NCBI RefSeq assembly: GCF_000430785.1
Contig: NZ_AUMR01000005.1
Coordinates: 62,001-126,000 of the forward strand
Reading direction: 5' to 3'
DNA: 64,000 bases
Origin: Ectobacillus panaciterrae DSM 19096
GTDB lineage: Bacteria > Bacillota > Bacilli > Bacillales > Bacillaceae_G
The notes beneath the pieces were generated by a model that worked only from the letters and a program-made list of their open reading frames with translations, made no database searches and was not told the origin of the DNA. This document shows, piece after piece, positions 35,410-43,275 of the stretch (positions are counted from its first letter, which is position 1; the number at the start of each line of letters is the position of its first letter). A program made the position numbers and the translations under genes.

Positions 35410-35866
35410 CGTTCATGTTGCAATATTAACGCTATGTTACCGCATTGTTAACAAAAGCGACAGCAATGTTACAAACATGTTAAAAACTTTCCATAATTAT
35501 CCCTCCTTACACCTTCAAAACCCTTATTTTGCGCCTTTTTTCAACTTTAACTCTAGAAATTTTATCCATCTATTCTATCAAGAAATACTTCGTTTTTTTG
35601 GAGTATCTTTCCTTTCATTTATTTGCAACACCTTACTATGTCTCATTTTGAAAACGAAAAAATTCGCTTTTATATCGTATTTCAAAATCAGGATTTTAGG
35701 AAAAAGACGGAAAAAAACTATCGTAAGAAAAGTTTTCCATCTTTTCTTCCTAGCAAACTATGTTACTATGAGTTTGTCAGCAACAACGGTTGGCAAATAA
35801 CAAATAACCATACCGAAAACATTCGTTTCTATATAAAAGAAACAAATACTTTCAGGAGGTACTAAC
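35410..35866. other. Long AT-rich leader region before the CAP-domain gene
   Basis: About 450 bases without a credible gene. It is strongly A/T-rich with several TATAAT-like strings, and no promoter stands out with both boxes. Open frames here start inside the repeat or lack ribosome sites. The only clear signal is the CAGGAGG ribosome site at 35854-35860. Confidence 0.5.
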
Positions 35867-36700
35867 ATGAAAAAAACTCTTTTATTATCTTTGGCAGCAG
35901 CAACTGCTTTTACATTCGGTGCAACAGGGAATCATGCGAAGGCTGAAACGATCCAGCCGGCTAACATTCAAAAGGTAACATTCTCAGCACCACTTAACTG
36001 TTTATATCAACCTATGAATCAAGCAGATTTGCAGGAATTTATCACGAAGTTCTTTGCTGAGCATCAAATTGATTGGAAACCAATTATCGTTCAGCCAAGC
36101 GGCAACGCACCAACAGACAACGTGACACCAGTTCCGGCTCCGGCTCCGGTATCTAAACCGACAACAGCTCCGGCTCCGGCATCTAAACCGACAACAGCAT
36201 CTAAACCGACAACAGCATCTAAACCGACCACAGCATCTAAACCAACTACAGCATCTAAACCAACTACAGCATCTAAACCAACTACAACATCTAAACCGAC
36301 AACAGCTCCGGCTGCTGGCTCACTTAGCCAATATGAGCAGCGCGTTGTGGATTTAACAAACGCAGAGCGTGCAAAAGCGGGTCTTCCTGCGTTGAAAGTG
36401 GATTCAACACTATCAAAAGTAGCAAAAGCGAAATCACAAGATATGTACAATCAAAACTACTTTGATCACAACAGCCCGACTTACGGTTCTCCATTTGATA
36501 TGATGAAGCAATTCGGTATCTCTTACCGTACAGCAGGCGAGAACATCGCAATGGGTCAACGTACACCGGAAGAAGTTGTAAAAGCTTGGATGGATAGCCC
36601 AGGACACCGTGCCAACATCTTGAACAACACTTACACGTATATCGGTGTGGGGTATGTAGAAGGCAAAAACATCTGGACACAAGAGTTCATTTCAAAATAA
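35867..36700 (+). CDS. Secreted CAP-domain protein with SKPTTA repeats
   Basis: 277 residues: a signal peptide (cleavage probable after AKA, residue 26), an N-terminal segment of about 65 residues, a Pro/Thr linker with eight SKPTT units (residues 95-146), and a C-terminal CAP/SCP domain (about 155-277). CAP features: DLTNAERAKAGLPALKVDS, YFDHNSPTYG, AGENIAMGQ, DSPGHRANIL. It resembles B. subtilis YkwD and B. cereus CAP proteins. Molecular role unknown. Followed by a terminator and by a paralogue. Confidence 0.88.
   Translation: MKKTLLLSLAAATAFTFGATGNHAKAETIQPANIQKVTFSAPLNCLYQPMNQADLQEFITKFFAEHQIDWKPIIVQPSGNAPTDNVTPVPAPAPVSKPTTAPAPASKPTTASKPTTASKPTTASKPTTASKPTTASKPTTTSKPTTAPAAGSLSQYEQRVVDLTNAERAKAGLPALKVDSTLSKVAKAKSQDMYNQNYFDHNSPTYGSPFDMMKQFGISYRTAGENIAMGQRTPEEVVKAWMDSPGHRANILNNTYTYIGVGYVEGKNIWTQEFISK
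36149..36304 (+). repeat. 18-bp coding tandem repeat (ASKPTT)
   Basis: Six consecutive ASKPTT hexapeptide units plus two variants. The codons are nearly identical between units (GCATCTAAACCGACAACA), which suggests recent slippage expansion. Confidence 0.85.
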
Positions 36701-36705
36701 GCGAT

Positions 36706-36733
36706 AGCCTCCCTTTTATGGGAGGTTTTTTTA
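36706..36733 (+). terminator. Terminator after the first CAP gene
   Basis: GCCTCCC-ttttat-GGGAGG followed by seven T bases. Confidence 0.85.
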
Positions 36734-36827
36734 TTGTATACATATTTCGTTTCTTTATACTGCACACCCCTTCCTTTCATGTGAATTATTGCTAAACATG
36801 CTTTTCAGCCAAATAGCAACACTATAA

Positions 36828-36844
36828 AGGATAACTCTTATCCT
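36828..36844. promoter_or_regulatory. Palindrome in the leader of the second CAP gene
   Basis: AGGATAA-ctc-TTATCCT directly follows a TATAAA that may be a -10 box. Possible operator; binding protein unknown. Confidence 0.35.
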
Positions 36845-36861
36845 AAAAGGAGGGCATCATT

Positions 36862-37647
36862 ATGAAGAAATCTCGTCTCATAACAGGCGTAACAGCATTG
36901 GCGCTTTCTTTATCTCTTTTAAGCGGCTGTAATGTAGGAACCAAAACGAGTCAAGAAAATCGTAAAATAAATGATTCAGCCACAAAAAAGGTAGTAAATA
37001 CAGGTAGAGGATATATTACAATGCGTCCGATTTCAGCCACACCGAATACGAATACGGCTGATCAGGATTTGAATCGCTATACAAGGGAGCGTTACAACCG
37101 TTATCCTAGCAATTATTATGGCTACAATCCAAGGGTGGCACAGCCGCAGGCGCCAAATACGACAACACCGAATACGACATCGCCAAAAACAACAACACCG
37201 GCTCCAGCAATTCCGGATACAGTAACACCAGCTCCGACTCCGCCTACTCCTAGCTCCAATATTGCCCCCATTGACAGCACACTGATGCAGGTCGTGGACC
37301 TCGTAAACGCAGAGCGAAGAAAAGCCGGTCTATCCGATTTAATAATGGACACTTCTTTATCAAGCGTAGCAGGCACAAAAGCGCTTGATATGGAAAACAA
37401 GGGCTATTTCTCTCACCTAAGCCCGACGTATGGTTCTCCTTTTGACATGCTAAGATCCTTTGGCATCACGTTTCGTTCTGCCGGAGAAAATATCGCAAAA
37501 GGCCAACGAAGCGCACAGCAGGTTGTAACAGATTGGATGAACAGCCCGGGCCACCGTGCTAACATCCTGAACAGCTCCTATACGCATATCGGCGTAGGAC
37601 ACACAACGGGAAAAAACTGCTGGGTACAAATGTTTGTCAGGAAATAA
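36862..37647 (+). CDS. CAP-domain lipoprotein
   Basis: 261 residues. Signal peptide with lipobox LLSGC (Cys23), a Thr/Pro-rich linker (NTTTPNTTSPKTTTPAP) and a CAP domain from about residue 138. The domain shares YFSHLSPTYGSPFDML, SAGENIAKGQRSAQQVV and SPGHRANILN with the gene just upstream. The pair looks like a tandem duplication that diverged into one soluble and one membrane-anchored form. AAAAGGAGG ribosome site. Confidence 0.87.
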   Translation: MKKSRLITGVTALALSLSLLSGCNVGTKTSQENRKINDSATKKVVNTGRGYITMRPISATPNTNTADQDLNRYTRERYNRYPSNYYGYNPRVAQPQAPNTTTPNTTSPKTTTPAPAIPDTVTPAPTPPTPSSNIAPIDSTLMQVVDLVNAERRKAGLSDLIMDTSLSSVAGTKALDMENKGYFSHLSPTYGSPFDMLRSFGITFRSAGENIAKGQRSAQQVVTDWMNSPGHRANILNSSYTHIGVGHTTGKNCWVQMFVRK

Positions 37648-37790
37648 GGAAAGCGGAGACGGCTCGCTCAGGCGCAGAACCAGAGGTTCTCGCCCCTCAA
37701 AAGCGCTTTTTGCTTTTGTGCGGGCGAGGTTCTCTGGTGGCAGCGCCTAGCCGGCGGAGCTAGACATCAAGGAAAGCGGAGACGGCGCAG
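37647..37790. repeat. GC-rich repeat family D, copy D4 (full, plus a second partial start)
   Basis: GGAAAGCGGAGACGGCTCGC opens it; CAGAACCAGAGGTTCTCGCC, AAAGCGCTTTTTGCTTTT and GCGGGCGAGGTTCTCTGG follow, ending CGGCGGAGCTAGACAT. Another GGAAAGCGGAGACGGC starts at once. The inner arms CCAGAG...CTCGCCC and GGGCGAG...CTCTGG can pair. No coding capacity. Confidence 0.8.
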
Positions 37791-37824
37791 CTTTTCCCCA
37801 AGCTCCATACTTTCTTACATTTAA

Positions 37825-37854
37825 AAAAAAATCGGCTTAACAGCCGATTTTTTT
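37825..37854. terminator. Bidirectional terminator
   Basis: AAAAATCGGCT-taac-AGCCGATTTTT between the CAP gene region and the pseudouridine synthase stop. Confidence 0.85.
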
Positions 37855-37874
37855 ATTTTAATGAAAAAGCTCAT

Positions 37875-38780
37875 TTACATTTGAATAAACTTTTTTAAGT
37901 CTGCCGGCAGCGGAATTTCCACTTCTATCTGTTCATGTGTAATCGGATGAAGCAAGCGAATGCGTGCTGCATGCAGCGCTTGCCGTTTTAAGAGCGAAGT
38001 ATGGCCGCCGTACAGCGTATCTCCTATGAGCGGGTGTCCGAGATGGCTCATATGAACGCGAATTTGATGTGTTCTTCCTGTTTCCAGCTCCAGTTCGACT
38101 AAAGTTATGTTTTGCTTAGGAAGATAACGCACCGCCTTGTAATATGTAACTGCCGGATCTCCCTTAGGCGAGACTCTTCTTCTCGTGGCATGATGGCGGT
38201 CACGACCAATCGGTTCGTCAATTTTTCCTTGCCCCTTCTTTACTTTTCCTTCTACAAGCGCCCAGTATGTACGTTTAATCTTGCGCTCCGTCAGCAGCCG
38301 ATCCATGATGGCTCCTGCCAATGCGTGCTTTGCGAATACGACACCTCCTGTCGTATCCTTATCCAAACGATGAATGTGGCGCACCTTTGTATGAATGCCT
38401 TCTGTCTGGAGATGAAAAGCGACGGCGTTTGCAAGCGTACCTTTGCCCCCCTTTTCCGACGGATGCGTATCCATACCATACGGCTTGTCTGCAATTAGAA
38501 CATGATCATCTTCATACACGATGTCAGCCTCTATGTACTCCGGTTCTATGCCGTACACCTCTTCCGGAAACAGCCATACCTGCAGCGTATCTCCCTCTTT
38601 TACAGCCTCCGTCCATCGCACAGCTTCTCCGTTATATAAGACAGCTTTTTCCATCCGAAATTGATGCAGCAGCTTTTTCGGGACCTGCCATTCTTCTTTT
38701 AAAATTGTTTCAATGGTTTTCCTGCTCCAAGCAGCAGGAACAATAACGAAGCACCATTCCCCTCGCTTCTCTGTATACAC
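37875..38780 (-). CDS. RluA/RluD-family pseudouridine synthase
   Basis: About 301 residues. An S4-like N-terminus (VPKKLLHQFRMEKAVLYNG) precedes the catalytic domain with HRLDKDTTGGVVFAKHA, whose Asp is the nucleophile. ETGRTHQIRVHMSHLGHPLIGD is the classic second motif. It isomerises uridine in rRNA or tRNA; the site cannot be told. Two GTG starts are possible (38789, 38780); the AAGGTGAT site favours 38780. Confidence 0.9.
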   Translation of the reverse strand: MYTEKRGEWCFVIVPAAWSRKTIETILKEEWQVPKKLLHQFRMEKAVLYNGEAVRWTEAVKEGDTLQVWLFPEEVYGIEPEYIEADIVYEDDHVLIADKPYGMDTHPSEKGGKGTLANAVAFHLQTEGIHTKVRHIHRLDKDTTGGVVFAKHALAGAIMDRLLTERKIKRTYWALVEGKVKKGQGKIDEPIGRDRHHATRRRVSPKGDPAVTYYKAVRYLPKQNITLVELELETGRTHQIRVHMSHLGHPLIGDTLYGGHTSLLKRQALHAARIRLLHPITHEQIEVEIPLPADLKKFIQM

Positions 38781-38812
38781 TCTTATCACCTTGCTCTCTT
38801 TATTATATAAGA

Positions 38813-38872
38813 AAAGCGCACCGGCTCGCTCAAGCGAAGCTAAACATACTCCGGAATTTTATACTTCCCTAT
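38813..38872. repeat. Repeat family D fragment, copy D5
   Basis: AAGAAAAGCGCACCGGCTCG, CTCAAGCGAAGCTAAACATA and CCGGAATTTTATACTTCCC. The last block recurs at 43975-43996 and 49184-49202. Confidence 0.6.
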
Positions 38873-38878
38873 TGTACA

Positions 38879-38914
38879 TAAAAAAAAGGCTCGTTTCCAC
38901 ACGAGCCCTTTTCT
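38879..38914 (-). terminator. Terminator of the small leftward gene
   Basis: On the minus strand GGCTCGT-gtggaa-ACGAGCC with a T-run after it, immediately following a short open frame's stop. Confidence 0.75.
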
Positions 38915-39049
38915 TTAAACTCCTTCACATGCTTGCCGATGAATTTCAGCCAACTCGATAACTAACGGCAGCTTCGGATCGGCAGTTGTGCATTTTTTCA
39001 CGCGCTTCTTCATCACTGTCGTCTTTATATACTCTTGGTAAATACTCAC
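38915..39049 (-). CDS. Possible small protein (44 aa)
   Basis: An open frame GTG-MSIYQEYIKTTVMKKRVKK ending AEIHRQACEGV. A 32-residue version could start at ATG 39013. Evidence is limited to the terminator that follows exactly and a reasonable amino-acid composition (basic, two Cys, amphipathic). No strong ribosome site is visible for either start. Unknown function; it may not be real. Confidence 0.35.
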   Translation of the reverse strand: MSIYQEYIKTTVMKKRVKKCTTADPKLPLVIELAEIHRQACEGV

Positions 39050-39199
39050 ATAACGTTTTCACAAATATTACATTAACATTTATTACTTTTTCACTTGCAT
39101 CATTCTAATTTTTTTGTTATATTTTAATATTTTATTAAATTTTCGTAAAGGAGACAGATTCTTTCTGCAGGCCTTCAGTCATATGATAAAATAAGAATA

Positions 39200-39480
39200 T
39201 ATCTTATACAGAAAGGATTTTGATACCATGCTTGCTCGAAGGAGCATCTGGCAACGTCGAGATTTGTCTTACACTTAGCGTTTCTGTTTACTGAGTCCAT
39301 CTAGGTAAACAAAAACGAAAGTGGGCGAAATTATGTTGGATCAACGGCCTTGTTATTCCTTCTGTTATATATAGCAGCGCAGTTAGTTGTGAAACTAACT
39401 GCACATAAAGAGCGTCTGCTCTTTCTATATATGGCGTAGTTAGTTTCTGAAATAATAAAAAACTAACTGCGAAAGAGGAA
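39200..39480 (+). promoter_or_regulatory. Structured leader of the YitT-family gene
   Basis: The stretch holds two mini-frames with ribosome sites: 39228-39278, MLARRSIWQRRDLSYT after AAAGGA, and 39333-39374, MLDQRPCYSFCYI after GTGGG. A TGTTTAC/GTAAACA hairpin lies near 39283-39315. Two hairpins share arms: GCAGTTAGTT-gtga-AACTAACTGC (39379-39402) and AGTTAGTTT...AAACTAACT (39438-39468). The arms of one can pair with those of the other, giving exclusive folds. It resembles a leader-peptide or switch region; no known riboswitch class fits. Confidence 0.45.
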
Positions 39481-39485
39481 TAACT

Positions 39486-40103
39486 ATGAAATGGATTCGT
39501 TGGCGAGAAGTAAGTATGATAGTATTCGGTTCATTTGTATTAGCAGCAGCATTTTACCACATTCACGTGCAAAACAATCTGGCAGAAGGCGGATTTATTG
39601 GTATTGCTTTATTAGTGAAGCAATTCTTCAATGTCTCCCCGTCTATCACCACTCTCCTGCTCGATATTCCTTTAATCTTACTTGGTTCAAGATTACTGGG
39701 CAAACGATTGGCGATTAAGACGATTATCGGAGCGGCATCCTTCTCCTTCTTTTATGCGTTGATGGAACGTTACTCACCGTTTAAGATCAATCTATCCGGA
39801 CATTTATTTATCGCAGCCGTTATCGGCGGCGTTCTTGTAGGATTTGGTCTTGGTCTGATCTTGAGATACGGCGGTGCTACAGGAGGAGACGATATTTTAT
39901 CACTGATTGTAAGCAAAATATCTCGTCTTTCAGTTGGAAAAGTTTACTTTTTATTTGACGGCATTGTTTTAGCTGTATCGCTTATTTATTTGAACTGGAA
40001 CCAAATCGCTTATACTGTCTTATCCGTTGCTGTGTGTGCTTATATTACGGATTTGGTAATGGCGTATCATAAGAAAGATTCTGCTGAAGAAGCATATATA
40101 TAA
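39486..40103 (+). CDS. YitT-family membrane protein
   Basis: A 205-residue DUF161/YitT-type protein with five or six hydrophobic segments. Family features: HVQNNLAEGGFIGIALLVKQ, the glycine-rich GVLVGFGLGLILRYGGATGGDD and a polar C-terminus. It lacks the soluble C-terminal domain of longer YitT proteins. Transport substrate unknown. GAAAGAGG ribosome site. Expression is probably set by the long leader. It is followed directly by a repeat D fragment and a terminator. Confidence 0.8.
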   Translation: MKWIRWREVSMIVFGSFVLAAAFYHIHVQNNLAEGGFIGIALLVKQFFNVSPSITTLLLDIPLILLGSRLLGKRLAIKTIIGAASFSFFYALMERYSPFKINLSGHLFIAAVIGGVLVGFGLGLILRYGGATGGDDILSLIVSKISRLSVGKVYFLFDGIVLAVSLIYLNWNQIAYTVLSVAVCAYITDLVMAYHKKDSAEEAYI

Positions 40104-40155
40104 GAAAAGCGGAACCGGCTTGCCCAGGCGCTGCCGGGGAAGCTGGACAATACCG
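40104..40155. repeat. Repeat family D fragment, copy D6
   Basis: AAGAAAAGCGGAACCGGCTT, CCCAGGCGCTGCCGGGGAAGC and TGGACAATAC abut the stop of the YitT-type gene. Confidence 0.6.
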
Positions 40156-40193
40156 ACAAACGCAGCACGTGAGAAACTCGTGCTGCGTTTTTT
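40156..40193 (+). terminator. Terminator after the YitT-type gene
   Basis: CGCAGCACG and CGTGCTGCG with A bases before and TTTTTT after. Confidence 0.85.
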
Positions 40194-40199
40194 ATATGG

Positions 40200-40315
40200 G
40201 CATAGCGAACCTGCCGAGTATGGTAACGGTCAAACACTTTGAAGCGCCCTCTCCTGTATCTTTTTACTAAGCATGCAGGTTTTTTTGTGTGATTACCGTG
40301 AGCATCATGGGTTTC
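40200..40315. repeat. Dispersed repeat family C, copy 2
   Basis: CATAGCGAACCTGCCGAGT, a variable middle, GCATGCAGGTTTTTTTGTGTG, then AGCATCATGGGTTT. Same order and spacing of blocks as 2181-2284. Confidence 0.5.
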
Positions 40316-40354
40316 AAAAGTGTCAAAGAAATATGGAACGGCTCGTCACGAAGC

Positions 40355-40401
40355 CGTCATGAAAAAAGTCCGCCTCACGCAGGCGGACTTTTTTCATGAC
40401 G
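40355..40401. terminator. Long perfect palindrome overlapping a gene end
   Basis: Two 21-base arms (beginning CGTCATGAAAAAAGTCCGCC) flank CACGC. It can terminate transcription on both strands. The last eight codons and stop of the leftward gene lie inside it. Confidence 0.85.
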
Positions 40402-40818
40402 GACTTCTTTCATTTTGCCGAGCATTTCTTCCGCCTTAATCTCATAAGACAAATCGTTGAAAAATGAAGCCAATCTTCTGTAGTCATTATAAGCATCAAG
40501 CAAGGAATCAATTTGCTCCTGAGGCGTAGCTACGGGCGTCTTTTTGATATTCTTCACCTTTACCGGATAACTGTAGCCCCACATGTCATTGATTTTATAG
40601 TATTCATCCTCTACCTGCACAACCTTTACAAGCTCGTCCTCTTCCGCATCCATCGTATAACTGTCAAATTCCCGCAGCAATTCATATACAATATGCGTCC
40701 ACTCATCCTGCGGATAAAATCCCTTTTCCAGACGATAACCGACGATACGGTAGATATGTCCATCGTTTTGTGCAAACTGCACTGTGTCATTCAGCTTGAA
40801 CTTAAAATACCGAAACAT
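40375..40818 (-). CDS. Conserved-looking cytoplasmic protein, unknown function
   Basis: A 147-residue acidic protein with no signal or membrane segment. The N-terminal half looks beta-rich (FKLNDTVQFAQNDGHIYRIVGYRLE), like a small SH3-like barrel. The C-terminal half is helical (EQIDSLLDAYNDYRRLASFF). I recognise no family. A GGGTGAGGG site precedes the ATG. Its C-terminal codons sit in the terminator palindrome. Confidence 0.7.
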   Translation of the reverse strand: MFRYFKFKLNDTVQFAQNDGHIYRIVGYRLEKGFYPQDEWTHIVYELLREFDSYTMDAEEDELVKVVQVEDEYYKINDMWGYSYPVKVKNIKKTPVATPQEQIDSLLDAYNDYRRLASFFNDLSYEIKAEEMLGKMKEVRHEKSPPA

Positions 40819-41016
40819 CTGCCCTCACCCATTCTTGTAAGAAATCTCCTTACCACATACTATTGGCAAAAGTGAGGGAACTCTATTCATAAAGTCTTCG
40901 CATACGCTGCAAAACTGCTTCCTTGCAGACATTTTTTCCTGCGCCGAATTAAATGAAAGAATATATACAGTTTGAGAGTATCTCCGGCTTATCACAAACG
41001 GCGTATGGACGCCGGT

Positions 41017-43224
41017 TCATGCTCCGCTTTTCGCTTCTTTTTGCACCTTCTGCTTTGCAAAGAACCACCAGTTCCAATCTCCAAACAGCTTCATCAAGCT
41101 TGGAACGAGCAGCAGCCGCACGACAGTAGCGTCTAAAAAGATAGCCAATGCAACACCTAGTCCCATTTGCTGCACAGGCAAGATATCGGTAAACGCAAAT
41201 GCGCCTGTTACAACAATCATAATTAAAGCAGCTGATGTAATGATCCGGCTTGTCGAAACAAGACCTTCGAGCGTTGCATAATTATTATCCCGTGTTTCAT
41301 TGTATAGCTCATACATTCTCGAGATTAAAAAGACCTCATAATCCATGCTGAGCCCGAATACAAGACCAAAAATAAATACAGGAAGCACAAACATCACCGT
41401 GCTTTGCTCAAGACCAAACCGGCCGCCCTGAAAGAGCCAGACAATGATTCCAATTGTCGCGCTTAAGCTTAGAATGTTCATGACAATGGCCTTTAACGGA
41501 ATGAGCAGAGACCGAAACGCAATCATTAAAATCAAGAAGGTTGAACCGAGAATCACCGCCATGCCAAGAGCGATTTTGTTAATAATCTCATCTTGCAGCT
41601 CCTGTTCAAATTTTGTAAGTCCGCCTACATAATACGTAATTCCTTCTTGCTTATAATTCTTTTTGAAATCCCGCACCCACCGCTTCGCTACTGCCGCCTT
41701 TGGCTTCGCTTGCAGCGCCACTTGAATAAAGGTGCGGTTCTTATTCGTATATGCTTCAACTGCGGGCTGCACCTGTCCTTTTTGCGGCGATTGCAGTATT
41801 CCGTATAACTGATCGCTTGGCATATTGTTCAGCGCCTCATATACGCTTGTCACTTTGTATACAGCTTTATCCTGCTGCAGCTTCTTCACGATCCGATCAA
41901 GCGCCGCCAAGTTTTCTTTTTCTGTTACATTGCCGTTCATCTCAACGACAATCGTTGCATCTGCATGCATCTTAACAATATTGTTGAACTCCTTTTCATA
42001 CCGTTCATGGGAGATGCGCGCGTCGCTCGTTTCCGGTAAGGATTCGACCCCAGGAAACTGAAAATCCGCACCGCGCAATGGCAGCAAACAAACGAAAATA
42101 ACAGCCAGCACAGCAACAACCATCATAACAGGACGCTTCATCACAAAATTTGCAAATGTGCGCCAAGCGCCTGCCGATTTGCTTTCGCTCCACTTTGTCC
42201 GGCGCGCCAGACGTTTCCCGATTATGGACAAAGCGGCAGGCAAAACCGTAAGCGAAAACAAAATGCTCATCACAACAACGATCATGCCGCTGATTGCAAC
42301 GGATTGTATGTAATCGATTTTGAAAAAGAACAATCCCGAAAGACCTACAAATACACAAAGTCCGGAAAAAACAATCGAACGGCCTGCTGTTTGATAAGTA
42401 ACGGCAATCGCTTCGCCAATCTCCCTTTTCTCAAGCTCCTCGCGGAAGCGATTGACAAACAATAAAGCAAAATCAATGGACAGCGCAAAGCCAATCATCG
42501 GCGCCACGTTCAGGACGAAAATCGAAAGCTCCTTTTGCTGACCGACAAAATATAAAATCCCCATTGTCGCAACTACGCTGAGAATCCCGTTTATAATTGG
42601 AAGTAAAGATGCGATCAACCTTCCGAACGAAAACAGCAAAACAAGAAAGGCAATCGGCAGTCCGATCATTTCCGCCTTTTTCAAATCGCTTTGACTTCGT
42701 GCATTGATTTCATCATTGATCACCGCAAAGCCGGTCGGCGATACTTTGACAATTTTATTGCTTTCTTTTTTAATACTTTTGGCAAAAGCAAGCGTATTGT
42801 CCGTCAATTCTTTATTTGTTTTTCCTTTGAATAAAATTGTCGCGTAAGCAATGTCACTCTTTTTCATCGCCGGATTATGTAACGGATGCCGAAAAGAAGC
42901 ATAGCTTTCGGATGACTCAACCTTTTGGACAATTCTTCTGATTTCATCCGTAAATTGCTGCTCCGACGCGCCTTTCTCTTTTTGAAAAACAAGAAACAGT
43001 GTATCCTGAGACTGCTTAAAATCCTCTTCTAAAATCTTTCTCGTTGTTTGATAATCACCTTTTGTTTTAAAGCCGTCTCCCCCTAATATTGAGGGAAGTC
43101 TCGGTGCAAAAAAAGCGAGAGCCACGGCAAATGCCAAGACAAGCAAAATGAAGGCGAAGCGAAACCGGTGAATAAAGAGGCCGATGCCCCCCCATGCATC
43201 CCTTTTTGCAACAGTTGTTTTCAT
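41017..43224 (-). CDS. MMPL/RND-family membrane exporter (YdfJ-like)
   Basis: A 735-residue transporter of the MMPL branch of RND proteins. Each half has one N-terminal helix, a large extracellular loop and a bundle of five helices. Visible are the buried charged motif LSIDFALLFVNRFREEL in the first half and its counterpart LSMDYEVFLISRMYEL in the second, which carry the proton-relay residues. The cargo could be lipid, siderophore or drug. GAGGAGGG favours ATG 43224. It follows the PAP2 gene by 51 bases, probably in one operon. Confidence 0.9.
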   Translation of the reverse strand: MKTTVAKRDAWGGIGLFIHRFRFAFILLVLAFAVALAFFAPRLPSILGGDGFKTKGDYQTTRKILEEDFKQSQDTLFLVFQKEKGASEQQFTDEIRRIVQKVESSESYASFRHPLHNPAMKKSDIAYATILFKGKTNKELTDNTLAFAKSIKKESNKIVKVSPTGFAVINDEINARSQSDLKKAEMIGLPIAFLVLLFSFGRLIASLLPIINGILSVVATMGILYFVGQQKELSIFVLNVAPMIGFALSIDFALLFVNRFREELEKREIGEAIAVTYQTAGRSIVFSGLCVFVGLSGLFFFKIDYIQSVAISGMIVVVMSILFSLTVLPAALSIIGKRLARRTKWSESKSAGAWRTFANFVMKRPVMMVVAVLAVIFVCLLPLRGADFQFPGVESLPETSDARISHERYEKEFNNIVKMHADATIVVEMNGNVTEKENLAALDRIVKKLQQDKAVYKVTSVYEALNNMPSDQLYGILQSPQKGQVQPAVEAYTNKNRTFIQVALQAKPKAAVAKRWVRDFKKNYKQEGITYYVGGLTKFEQELQDEIINKIALGMAVILGSTFLILMIAFRSLLIPLKAIVMNILSLSATIGIIVWLFQGGRFGLEQSTVMFVLPVFIFGLVFGLSMDYEVFLISRMYELYNETRDNNYATLEGLVSTSRIITSAALIMIVVTGAFAFTDILPVQQMGLGVALAIFLDATVVRLLLVPSLMKLFGDWNWWFFAKQKVQKEAKSGA

Positions 43225-43275
43225 GAATTTTTCCCTCCTCAAAACGATTATATAAGAGAGACGGCAAAAAGTTCA

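Noticed and set aside
35306-35800. Rightward frame of 164 codons in the gap after glcF
   Set aside because: It begins inside repeat A1 and crosses a terminator. It consists largely of Phe, Leu and Lys from A/T-rich DNA and lacks a ribosome site.
36149-36304. Short direct repeats as a possible CRISPR or iteron array
   Set aside because: The 18-base units are contiguous and encode SKPTT repeats in a secreted protein linker.
39436-39470. Possible preQ1 riboswitch, because of AATAAAAAACTAA
   Set aside because: The class I aptamer also needs a GGTTC-type stem-loop and a C-rich strand upstream. Neither is present, and the A-rich part is explained by pairing with AGTTAGTTT.
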